From NCBI RefSeq assembly GCF_003054705.1, contig NZ_QAYX01000023.1, positions 620,001 through 684,000 on the forward strand: a stretch of 64,000 nt of DNA, read 5' to 3'. Below, piece after piece: positions 27,401 to 35,182 of the stretch. How positions within the stretch are numbered: the first letter of the stretch is position 1; each line of letters begins with the position of its first letter. The stretch comes from Opitutus sp. ER46. GTDB lineage: Bacteria; Verrucomicrobiota; Verrucomicrobiia; Opitutales; Opitutaceae. Made by a program: the position numbers and the translations under genes. The notes beneath the pieces were generated by a model that saw nothing but the letters and a program-made list of their open reading frames with translations, was not told the origin of the DNA and searched no databases.

Positions 27401-28865
27401 CGAGGAGGAGATGCAGGCCGTCGTCGAATATTCGTTCAACCGCTACTTCGCGGCCTGCGGCCTGCTCGGCACGCCGGAGACGTGTCAGCGGACGCTGGAA
27501 AAGCTGGCGGCGTTGGGCGTGGACGAAGTGGCCTGCCTGATCGACTTCGGGGTCCCGACGGCGGCGGCGCTGCAGAGCCTGACGCGGTTGAATGAGGTCC
27601 GGGACGCGTGGCAGCAGCAGGCAGGAGCGGCGGGCGAGGCGGAGGCCGCCCCCGACGATTTCTCGCTCGCCGCGCAGATGACGCGGCACGGCGTGACGCA
27701 CCTCCAGTGCACCCCGTCGTTTGCCCGCATGCTGAGCCAGACCCCCGAGTCGTTGCAGGCGCTGAAGCCGCTGCGGAAGCTCATGGTCGGCGGCGAGGCG
27801 CTGCCGACGGGCCTGGCACAGGAGCTGGTCCGCGCGGTCGGCGGCGAGATCGTGAACATGTACGGTCCGACCGAGACCACGATCTGGTCGAGCACGCATC
27901 GGGTGGTCGTTGAGCCCAGCGCCAGCGGTGCGGTGGCGATCGGACGGCCGATCGCGAACACGCAGCTCTACATTCTCGACGCGAACCGCCAGCCGGTGCC
28001 GGTGGGGATCCCGGGCGAACTCTGGATCGGCGGCGACGGCTTGGCGCGCGGCTACCTGCGGCGGGCGGCGCTGACGGCGGAGAAGTTCGTGACGCTGACG
28101 ATCGACCCCGCGGCGCCCGGAGGCGGCGGACGGCTCTATCGCACCGGCGATCTCGCGCGTTGGCGGGAGGACGGTGTGGTCGATTTCCTCGGCCGCGTGG
28201 ACTTCCAGGTGAAGATCCGCGGCCACCGCATCGAACTGGGCGAGATCGAGGCCGCGTTGATGCAGCACACAGACGTCCGCCAGGCGGTCGTGGCGCTGCG
28301 GACGGATACGCCGGACGACCCGCGGCTCGTCGCGTACCTCGTGCCCGCGGGGACGGAGGCGCCCCCGGCGGCCCGGTTGCGGGAGTTCCTGAAGCAGAAG
28401 CTGCCGGACCACATGGTGCCCGCGGTTTATGTGCCGATGGCGCGGCTGCCGCTCACGCCGAACGGCAAGGTGGATCGCAAGGCGCTACCGGCGCCGCAGG
28501 CCTCGGTCGCGCAGTCCGCCCAGGAGTTCGTCGCGCCGACCGGCGACGTGGAGCAGACGCTCGCGGGCATCTGGAAGGACATCCTGAAGGCCGAGGACAT
28601 CGGGGCGGACGACAACTTCTTCGATTTCGGCGGGCATTCGCTGCAGGTGGTCCAGGTGCAGAACCGCCTGCGCGAAACGCTGCAGGTCGACGTGCCGGTC
28701 CTGAAACTCTTTCAGTACCCCACGATCCGTTCGCTCGCGAAGTTCATCGGCGAAGCGGCGAAGGACGAACCCTCGCTGCGCCAGAAGGTCGAGGAACGAA
28801 ACCGCCGCCGGCAGGCCGTGATCGTGCCGCGGCGCCGGGCGGCGTTGCTCGCTGAACGCCCATGA
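24417..28865 (+). CDS. NRPS module 2: C-A(Gly-like, interrupted by luciferase-like monooxygenase)-T
   Basis: 1,482 residues, 7 nt after module 1. Condensation domain ~28-470 with HHVAADG at 161. The adenylation domain spans ~485-1370, far longer than the usual ~520 residues, because about 350 residues (~718-1065) of an FMN-dependent luciferase-like monooxygenase of the MupA/Atu3671 class sit between motif A4 (FDISVLELCW) and A5 (MYGPTETT). Insert landmarks are FSLFYFG at its start, WTPERHFHAFGG, and GRVGLSVASGWH. The ten-residue code reads D-I-L-Q-M-G-M-I-W-K, close to the glycine code DILQLGLIWK. Carrier Ser at about 1407 (FGGHSLQ). The same architecture, a glycine A domain with a monooxygenase between A4 and A5, is known from MtaG and MelG, where it yields a terminal amide. 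Here the module is internal. Confidence 0.93.
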   Translation: MENSPVFASATVGGDPVADARFTPAPEYLPASSGQRRLWFLDQMEPGSPLYSIPYLVRLRGPVDVAALRGALEMIVGRHESLRSTFVAVDAEPRQVVRAAWALDLPVTDLTTVPESARAAELDRQVAEEARRPFNLAQDLMLRARLFRLGQSEHALTIVMHHVAADGWSMAILYRELGQAYEALAKGAAPQLPELPVQYGDFAQWQQEFLRGETLARLVNFWRETMAGAPAVLELPADHPRPPIQSHRGATVRVKIPGALIEELKRLSQQNRVTLFMTLLAGFKALVHRYTGQNDLVMGSTLAGRDAAETEGLIGFFINNVALRTNLAGDPTVQELLGRIRDVTLAAYEHRELPYEKLVEELQPERNLSFDPVCQIFFMLQNVPTAPLTLSGVQLSVEPVYTGTTKADLTIWAIEQPDYLDVTAEYATDLFKAATIERMMGHYVTLLEGMVAHPAHRISQLPLLSAAERATVLGAWNATLTPYPQEQTIAGLFAEQVQRTPDAVALVFEQQTLTYKELDTRAERFARRLRAHGAGPEVLIAICIERSLEMMVGLLGILKSGAAYVPLDPTYPKERLAYMLQDSQAPVLVTLRRMVDRLPASETAQVVCVDDADEPAGADAGQGAGPKAENAAYVLYTSGSTGNPKGVVITHRNVVNFFVGMDQALGAEPGVWLALTSISFDISVLELCWTLTRGFKVVVLSDHARMPGAAAATRSPRQRRLDFSLFYFGSEPDAAEADRYRLTLEGAKFADQHGFNAVWTPERHFHAFGGLYPNPAVLGAALATVTQHVQIRAGSAVLPLHHPLRLAEEWSVVDNLSHGRVGLSVASGWHDRDFTLAPEKYVDRKEIMRREIETVRRLWRGEEVAFKGGRGNDVPVRVYPRPVQPELPIWVTTAGNPETFRVAGEVGANVLTHFLGQEPEDLARKIRVYREARRAAGHAGEGIVSVALHTFVGTDLEQVRAIVHDPLCRYLRESVELLRGMSQALYPGAEVKALSEEEMQAVVEYSFNRYFAACGLLGTPETCQRTLEKLAALGVDEVACLIDFGVPTAAALQSLTRLNEVRDAWQQQAGAAGEAEAAPDDFSLAAQMTRHGVTHLQCTPSFARMLSQTPESLQALKPLRKLMVGGEALPTGLAQELVRAVGGEIVNMYGPTETTIWSSTHRVVVEPSASGAVAIGRPIANTQLYILDANRQPVPVGIPGELWIGGDGLARGYLRRAALTAEKFVTLTIDPAAPGGGGRLYRTGDLARWREDGVVDFLGRVDFQVKIRGHRIELGEIEAALMQHTDVRQAVVALRTDTPDDPRLVAYLVPAGTEAPPAARLREFLKQKLPDHMVPAVYVPMARLPLTPNGKVDRKALPAPQASVAQSAQEFVAPTGDVEQTLAGIWKDILKAEDIGADDNFFDFGGHSLQVVQVQNRLRETLQVDVPVLKLFQYPTIRSLAKFIGEAAKDEPSLRQKVEERNRRRQAVIVPRRRAALLAERP

Positions 28866-31800
28866 CGACTCCAGCTTCCACTGTCTCCGAGGCCGTCGCG
28901 ATTGTCGGCCTCGCCGGACGCTTTCCCCGCGCCCGCAATCTCGACGAGTTCTGGCGCAATCTCTGCACCGGCACCGAAGTCATCTCCCGCTTTGGCAATG
29001 ACGAGGTGGAGTGGCTGCCGATTGAGCATGCGCCCGACCTGGCCGATCCGCGCTTCGTGAAGGCGCGCGGCGTGCTGGAGAAGCCGGAGTGGTTCGACGC
29101 CGCGTTCTTCGGGATCAACCCGCGGGAGGCGGCGATCATGGACCCGCAGCACCGGGTGTTCCTGGAGTGCGCGTGGGAGGCGCTGGAGGACGCCGGTTGC
29201 GATCCGGACACGTACCCCGGGCTGATCGGGGTGTTTGCGGGCGCGAGCATGAACACATACCTTTTCACCAATCTCCTCACGAATCCGGACCTGGTGAAGG
29301 ACCACGGGCTGTTTGCATCGATGATCCTGAACGACGGCGACTTCGTGCCGACGCGCGTCTCGTACAAGCTGAACCTCCGCGGTCCGAGCCTGAACGTGCA
29401 GACCGCGTGTTCCACCTCGCTCGTGGCGGTGGGTCTCGCGGTGCAGAATCTTCTCTCGTACCGCTGTGACGTGGCGCTGGCCGGCGGCGTATCGATCACC
29501 TTTCCGGCCCACCGCGGGCAACATCACCTCGAAGGCGGCATCATGTCCGCTGACGGGCATTGCCGGGCGTTCGACGCGCGCGCGTCGGGCACGGTGCTCG
29601 GCGACGGCGCGGGCATCGTGGTGCTGAAGCGGCTGAGCGAGGCGGTGGCGGAGGGCGACCGCATCTACGCCGTGATCAAGGGCCACGCCATCAACAACGA
29701 CGGCGCGGTGAAGATCGGCTACACGGCCCCCAGCATCGATGGCCAGGCGGAGTGCATCGCGATGGCGCAGGACGAGGCGGGCGTGGCGCCCGAAACGATC
29801 TCGTACGTTGAGGCGCACGGCACGGGCACACCCCTGGGCGACCCGATCGAAATCGCCGGCCTGACGAAAGCCTTCGGGCTGCGGCCAGACGCTAGCGGTC
29901 AGGTCGCGAAGACCTGCGCGGTGGGCTCGGTGAAGAGCAACATCGGGCACCTCGATGTGGCGGCAGGCGTGGCGGGCATGATCAAGACGGTGCTCGCGCT
30001 GCAGCACGGCAAGATCCCGCCGAGCCTGCACTTCGAGACCCCAAACCCGAAGCTCGAGCTGGAGCGGACGCCGTTCGTCATCAACCAGGCGCTGCGGCCC
30101 TGGCCGCGGTCGACGACCCCGCGCCGCGCCGGCGTGAGCTCCTTTGGCATCGGCGGCACGAACGCGCACGTCGTACTCGAGGAGGCGCCGCTGCCGGCCG
30201 CGATCGGACCCTCGCGACGCGCGCGTCACCTGCTCGTGGTGTCGGCCAAGACGCCGACGGCAGTCGCGGCGGCGGCGGAGCGGCTGGCGGCGCATCTGGA
30301 GACGCATCCGGAGCAGGCGCTGGCGGACGTGGCATTTTCGCTGCAGACGCGCCGCAAGGGCTTTGCCCACCGCCGCGCGGTGGTGGCCGGTTCGCGCGAG
30401 GAGGCGATTGCGGCGCTGCGGGCGGACGTGAACGGAGGCGGGGCGGGCGGAGACGGGAGTGGCGGACCGCGGCCGCTGACGGCGGCGGGCGAGGCGACGA
30501 CGGCCCCGCGGGTGACCTTCATGTTTCCCGGCCAGGGCGCGCAGTACGTCGGGATGGCGAGCGAACTTTACGAGACCGAGCTGCGGTTCCGGGCGACGGT
30601 GGATCGCTGTGCGCGCCTCCTGCAGCCGCACCTCGGGCGGGACATCCGCACGGTGATGTTCGGCCAGGGCGACGCCGGCGCCGCTGATGAACTCGGGCAG
30701 ACGCGGCTGACGCAGCCGGCGCTGTTCGTGATCGAGTATGCGCTCGCGGACCTGTGGATGTTCTACGGCATCCGGCCGCACGCTGTGATTGGACACAGTC
30801 TCGGGGAATACGTGGCCGCGTGTCTCGCGGGCGTGTTCAAGCTCGAGGACGCGCTGGCGATCGTCGCCGAACGCGCGCGCCTGATGCAGGCGCAACCGCC
30901 TGGAGCGATGCTCGCGGTGCGCCTGACGGTGGAAGAGATTGCGCCGTACCTGCAGGAACCCCTTTCGCTGGCCGCCACCAATGCCCGTGGGCTCTGCGTC
31001 GTTTCCGGACCATTCGATGCGATCACGGCGTTGGAGAAAAAGCTCGGCGAAGGCGACGTCGCGAGCAGGCGGTTGGCGACGTCGCATGCCTTTCATTCGG
31101 CGATGATGGACGGCGCGGCGGGACCGCTGACCGACTTCATCCGCCGGTTTCCGCGGCAGGCGCCGCAGTTGCCGATCCTCTCAAACGTCACCGGGCAGTG
31201 GCTGACGCCGGAGCAGGCGCAGGACCCCGCGTACTGGGCCGCGCACCTGCGGCAGACGGTGCGCTTTGCGGAAGGGATCGCGACGCTCACGACGGCCGGC
31301 GCGCGCCATGTGTTGCTGGAAGTGGGGCCCGGGGAAACGCTGGCGGGACTCGCGCGGCAGTGCGGCCTCGCGGGAGAGGTGATCGTCACGAGCTCACTCG
31401 GACGTCCGCGGCAGGGTGTGGCGGAGTATGCGGCGCTCCTGCGGGCGGTCGGCCAGTTGTGGGCGGTCGGCGCGGCCGTGGAGTGGAAGAAGATCTACGA
31501 TGGGGAACTGCGCCGCTTCGTGGCGCTGCCGACGTACCCCTTTGAACGGAGCCGGTTCTACATTGAACCGGGCCGGCCGGCAGAACGTGCGCCGCGGACA
31601 ATCGCGGCGGCGCATGCCGGCGCGATGCCACCGCAGGACGGTGTGCGCGATCCGGCGGTGGCATCCGGCACGAACGACGCGGCGCGTGCCGCGCGGGACG
31701 GGGCGACGGCGACCGCTGGCGTTCCCGCCGGCACGCGGGCCGACGCGGTGCGCGCGCTGTTCGCGGAGTTGTCCGGCGTGGCGCTGACGCCCGCGGACGA

Positions 31801-34800
31801 CGCCGTGCCGTTCGTCCAGCTTGGTTTCGACTCGCTGTTCCTCACCCAGGCCAGCGTCGCGCTGGCGAAGCGCTTTGGCGTGGAGGTGGCGTTCCGGCAG
31901 TTGCGCGAAGGACTGCGGACCATCGCGGGCGTGGCGGCGCACCTGGAGGCGCAGGAGGCCACGCGGCAGGCGACGGCGCCGACGCCATCGGCCAACGAGG
32001 CTGCGCCAGTTGCGGCCGCTGGGTCGGACGTGATTCCTACGACCGAGGCGCAGCGGGAGCTGTGGCTGGTGAGCCAGCTGGGGCAGAGCGCCTCGGCGGC
32101 GTATCACGAGTCCACAAACCTCTGGCTGGACGGGGAACTGGACCGCGCCGCCCTGCAGCGGGCGTTTGACGCGCTGGTGGCGCGGCACGAGGCGTTGCGC
32201 GTGGAGCTGCTTCCGGGCGGTGAGACGCAGCGGATCGCGCCGGCGGTCGCGGCGACGCTGGCGGACGCGGACCTCTCGGCGCTCGAGCCAGCGGCGCGCG
32301 AAGCGCGCCTGCGCGCGTTCATTGGCGACGAGCTGGAACGCCCGTTTACGCTGGAGCATGGACCGCTGTTCCGGGGGCACCTCGTCCGGCTCGAACCGCG
32401 CCGGCACCTGTTCCTTCTGGTCGTGCACCACGTCATCTGCGACGGCTGGTCGCTGGGCACGCTGCAGAAGGAGCTGGGCGAGCTCTATGCCGCCGAGGCG
32501 GCGGGGCGGCCCTTGCCGCCGCGGCCGACCACGCGTTACCGCGAGCTGGTGACGCGGCAGGTGCAGGCCGGGGAGACGCCGGTGTTTCAGAAAGCGGAGG
32601 CGTACTGGCTGTCCCAGTACGCAGATTCGGTGCCCGCGCTGGATCTGCCGGGCGACCGGGCCCGACCCGCGGAGCGGACGCAGGCGGGCGCGTTCCTGCT
32701 GCGGTCGCTGCCCGCGGAGCTGACGACGGCATTGCAGGAACTCGCGGCGCGCCAGGACACGACGCTGTTCACGGTGTTGTTTGCGGCGTTCAACGTGCTG
32801 CTGAACCGGCTGAGCGGGCAGGCGGACGTGGTCGTGGGCATTCCCGCGGCGACCCAGGTCATCGATGGAGCGGAGGACGCGGTCGGCCACTTCGTGAACC
32901 TGCTGCCGGTGCGGAATCGCGTGGCGGCGGGGCAGGGCTTTGCGGCGTTGCTCGGGGAGGTGAAGAACCGGCTGGGCGAGTCGCTCGAGCACTGGCGGTA
33001 TCCCTTTGGCCGGCTGCTGCAGCGGTTGAACCTGCCGCGCGACCCCGGCCGGGTGCCGCTGGCCAACGTGGTGTTCAACTCGACGCGGTTGCACGAGACG
33101 GTGCCGTTTGGGCCCCTGCAGGCGGAGGCGGGTGGCAACGCGAAGCGCTTCTCGCATTTCGACCTGAACCTGAACTTTGCGCTTCAAGGGGGCGTGATCA
33201 CGCTGGGCGCGTACTACAGCTGCGAGCTCTTCGACGAGGCGACGGTGGCGCGGTGGCTCGGCCACTATGAGACGCTGTTGCGCGGCGTCGTGGCGGCGTC
33301 CGAGAGCCCGGTCGAGGCGCTGCCCCTGCTCGCGCCGACGGAGCGCGACGAGCTGCTGCAGTGGGGCAAGGGCCCGGAACTGCCCTACGACCACGAGGCG
33401 GTGATCGCCGACCTCTTCGCGGCGCAGGTGCGCCGGACGCCCGATGCAGTGGCGCTCGTGGCCGGCAAGGAGCGACTCACGTATCGGGAACTTGATGCGC
33501 GCGCCACGATGCTGGCGGAGCGACTCCGCCGCCTGGGGGTCGGCCCTGGAAAACTCGTGGGACTCTGTCTCGAGCGCCGGAGCGAACTGCTGGTGGCAAT
33601 CCTGGGCATCCTCAAGGCGGGCGGTGCGTACGTGCCGCTGGATCCGACTTACCCGGCGGACCGGCTGGAGTTCATGGTGGCGGATGCGGGGATGTCTGTC
33701 CTGGTGACGCAGTCGAGCCTCGTGGAGCGGCTGCCGGCGGGACGCTTCGATTACGTGCTGGTGGACGGGGCGGGGCCGACGGATGTCGCGGTCGGTGCCG
33801 CGGTGCCGGCGCCGCTGGGCCGGCCCACCCCGGGCAGCCCCGCGTATGTGATCTACACCTCAGGCTCGACAGGTCGGCCGAAAGGCGTGGTGGTGCCGCA
33901 GCGGGCGGTGGTGGCGCTGGTGGCGTGGGCGCGGGCTTGGTACCAACCGGAGGAACTCGACGGCGTCCTGTTCGCGACCTCGGCTGCGTTCGACATCTCG
34001 ATCTTCGAAATTTTCTGCCCGCTCTGCCTCGGCGGAAAGCTGGTCATGGTGGAGAATCTCCTGCGGCTGGCGGAGGGCGCGCCGGCGGAGCCCGTGCGGT
34101 TCCTCAGCGGCGTACCCTCGGCGCTGGCTGAGGTCGTGCGGCTGAAGGCGGTGCCGCCGACGGTCACGACGGTGGCGCTCGCCGGCGAGGCGTTTCCCCA
34201 GTGGCTGGTGGAGGCGTTGCACGAGCTGCCGCATATCGAGCGGGTATTTGAGCTCTACGGGCCGACCGAAACGACGGTGTATTCGACCGGCGGGCTCCGG
34301 ACGCGCGGCACACAGCCGTCGCTGGGCCGGCCGTTCCCGAATGAGCAGATCTACATTCTCGATGGCCGCGGGCAGCCGGTGCCGGTGGGCGTGGTCGGAG
34401 AGATTTACGTCGCGGGCGACAAGGTCGCGCTCGGCTACCTGAACCGGCCCGAGCTTACCGCGGCGCGGTTCGTGGCTGATCCCTTCGTAGCCGGGGCGAC
34501 GATGTATCGCTCGGGCGACCTGGCCCGGTGGCGGACTGACGGCACGATCGAATCGGTCGGCCGGGCGGACCACCAGCTGAAGGTGCGCGGCTTTCGCGTG
34601 GAGCTCGGCGAGATCGAAGCCGTGCTGGCGCAGCATCCGGCCGTGGCTGAATGCGTCGTGGTGGCGCGGCAGGACGCGGCGGGCCAGCCGCGGCTACTGG
34701 CCTATGCGGTGGCGGATGCCGGCCAGGTGGCGGAGCCGCGGGCCCTGCGGGAGCACCTGATGACGGTGCTGCCGGAGTACATGGTGCCCGTGGCCGTGCA

Positions 34801-35182
34801 GGTGCTGGCGCGCTGGCCGTTGACGGCCAACGGCAAGCTGGACCGGAACGCGCTACCCGAGCCGGAACTCGTGCGCGCGGACGCGACGCTGGCGGCGCCG
34901 CGGACGACGACGGAGGAACTCCTCGCGGAGATCTGGCGCGGCGTGCTCGCGTTGGATCAGGTGGGCGTGCACGACAACTTTTTCGAACGGGGCGGGCATT
35001 CGCTGCTCGCCGCCCAGGTGATGGCGCGGGTGCGCGACGCCTTCGAGGTGGAGTTGTCGCTCCGCGAGTTCTTCGCGGCGCCGACGATCGCGGGCCTGGC
35101 GGCGGTCATCGAGAGCGCGATGATCCGCGAAATCACCGGTGGGGAACCCGGGCGGCTCGCCCGCGTGGAGGAATTATCATGA
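28862..35182 (+). CDS. Hybrid PKS-NRPS: KS-AT(malonyl)-ACP-C-A-T
   Basis: 2,106 residues. The start ATG overlaps the previous stop by 4 nt. KS (~12-440): active Cys 183 (TACSTS), His in EAHGTGT (~318) and KSNIGH (~357). AT (~555-850): Ser 646 in GHSLGE and HAFH at 742, the malonyl-CoA signature. ACP (~960-1030) with LGFDSL. There is no KR, DH, ER or methyltransferase, so the extension should keep a beta-keto group. C (~1053-1490) with HHVICDGWS. A (~1513-2000) with YVIYTSGSTGRPKG, LYGPTETT and NGKLDRNALP; hand-read code D-I-F-S-A-A-L-V-Y-K, loosely like the DLFNNALTYK alanine type, so a small residue is only a weak guess. T has carrier Ser at about 2047 (RGGHSLL). It extends the Gly unit by malonate and then adds an amino acid. 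Confidence 0.93.
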   Translation: MTTPASTVSEAVAIVGLAGRFPRARNLDEFWRNLCTGTEVISRFGNDEVEWLPIEHAPDLADPRFVKARGVLEKPEWFDAAFFGINPREAAIMDPQHRVFLECAWEALEDAGCDPDTYPGLIGVFAGASMNTYLFTNLLTNPDLVKDHGLFASMILNDGDFVPTRVSYKLNLRGPSLNVQTACSTSLVAVGLAVQNLLSYRCDVALAGGVSITFPAHRGQHHLEGGIMSADGHCRAFDARASGTVLGDGAGIVVLKRLSEAVAEGDRIYAVIKGHAINNDGAVKIGYTAPSIDGQAECIAMAQDEAGVAPETISYVEAHGTGTPLGDPIEIAGLTKAFGLRPDASGQVAKTCAVGSVKSNIGHLDVAAGVAGMIKTVLALQHGKIPPSLHFETPNPKLELERTPFVINQALRPWPRSTTPRRAGVSSFGIGGTNAHVVLEEAPLPAAIGPSRRARHLLVVSAKTPTAVAAAAERLAAHLETHPEQALADVAFSLQTRRKGFAHRRAVVAGSREEAIAALRADVNGGGAGGDGSGGPRPLTAAGEATTAPRVTFMFPGQGAQYVGMASELYETELRFRATVDRCARLLQPHLGRDIRTVMFGQGDAGAADELGQTRLTQPALFVIEYALADLWMFYGIRPHAVIGHSLGEYVAACLAGVFKLEDALAIVAERARLMQAQPPGAMLAVRLTVEEIAPYLQEPLSLAATNARGLCVVSGPFDAITALEKKLGEGDVASRRLATSHAFHSAMMDGAAGPLTDFIRRFPRQAPQLPILSNVTGQWLTPEQAQDPAYWAAHLRQTVRFAEGIATLTTAGARHVLLEVGPGETLAGLARQCGLAGEVIVTSSLGRPRQGVAEYAALLRAVGQLWAVGAAVEWKKIYDGELRRFVALPTYPFERSRFYIEPGRPAERAPRTIAAAHAGAMPPQDGVRDPAVASGTNDAARAARDGATATAGVPAGTRADAVRALFAELSGVALTPADDAVPFVQLGFDSLFLTQASVALAKRFGVEVAFRQLREGLRTIAGVAAHLEAQEATRQATAPTPSANEAAPVAAAGSDVIPTTEAQRELWLVSQLGQSASAAYHESTNLWLDGELDRAALQRAFDALVARHEALRVELLPGGETQRIAPAVAATLADADLSALEPAAREARLRAFIGDELERPFTLEHGPLFRGHLVRLEPRRHLFLLVVHHVICDGWSLGTLQKELGELYAAEAAGRPLPPRPTTRYRELVTRQVQAGETPVFQKAEAYWLSQYADSVPALDLPGDRARPAERTQAGAFLLRSLPAELTTALQELAARQDTTLFTVLFAAFNVLLNRLSGQADVVVGIPAATQVIDGAEDAVGHFVNLLPVRNRVAAGQGFAALLGEVKNRLGESLEHWRYPFGRLLQRLNLPRDPGRVPLANVVFNSTRLHETVPFGPLQAEAGGNAKRFSHFDLNLNFALQGGVITLGAYYSCELFDEATVARWLGHYETLLRGVVAASESPVEALPLLAPTERDELLQWGKGPELPYDHEAVIADLFAAQVRRTPDAVALVAGKERLTYRELDARATMLAERLRRLGVGPGKLVGLCLERRSELLVAILGILKAGGAYVPLDPTYPADRLEFMVADAGMSVLVTQSSLVERLPAGRFDYVLVDGAGPTDVAVGAAVPAPLGRPTPGSPAYVIYTSGSTGRPKGVVVPQRAVVALVAWARAWYQPEELDGVLFATSAAFDISIFEIFCPLCLGGKLVMVENLLRLAEGAPAEPVRFLSGVPSALAEVVRLKAVPPTVTTVALAGEAFPQWLVEALHELPHIERVFELYGPTETTVYSTGGLRTRGTQPSLGRPFPNEQIYILDGRGQPVPVGVVGEIYVAGDKVALGYLNRPELTAARFVADPFVAGATMYRSGDLARWRTDGTIESVGRADHQLKVRGFRVELGEIEAVLAQHPAVAECVVVARQDAAGQPRLLAYAVADAGQVAEPRALREHLMTVLPEYMVPVAVQVLARWPLTANGKLDRNALPEPELVRADATLAAPRTTTEELLAEIWRGVLALDQVGVHDNFFERGGHSLLAAQVMARVRDAFEVELSLREFFAAPTIAGLAAVIESAMIREITGGEPGRLARVEELS
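35167..35172 (+). promoter_or_regulatory. Shine-Dalgarno site for the terminal NRPS gene
   Basis: ggagga, complementary to the 16S rRNA tail, ends six bases before the ATG at 35179. It lies inside the last codons of the hybrid PKS-NRPS gene and fixes the start of the next gene at the 4-nt overlap, rather than at any start further upstream in the same open frame. Confidence 0.75.

Noticed and set aside
26570-27610. Luciferase-like monooxygenase as a separate gene
   Set aside because: No stop or start separates it from the flanking adenylation halves. A5-A10 motifs follow in the same frame, so it is an insertion in the NRPS.
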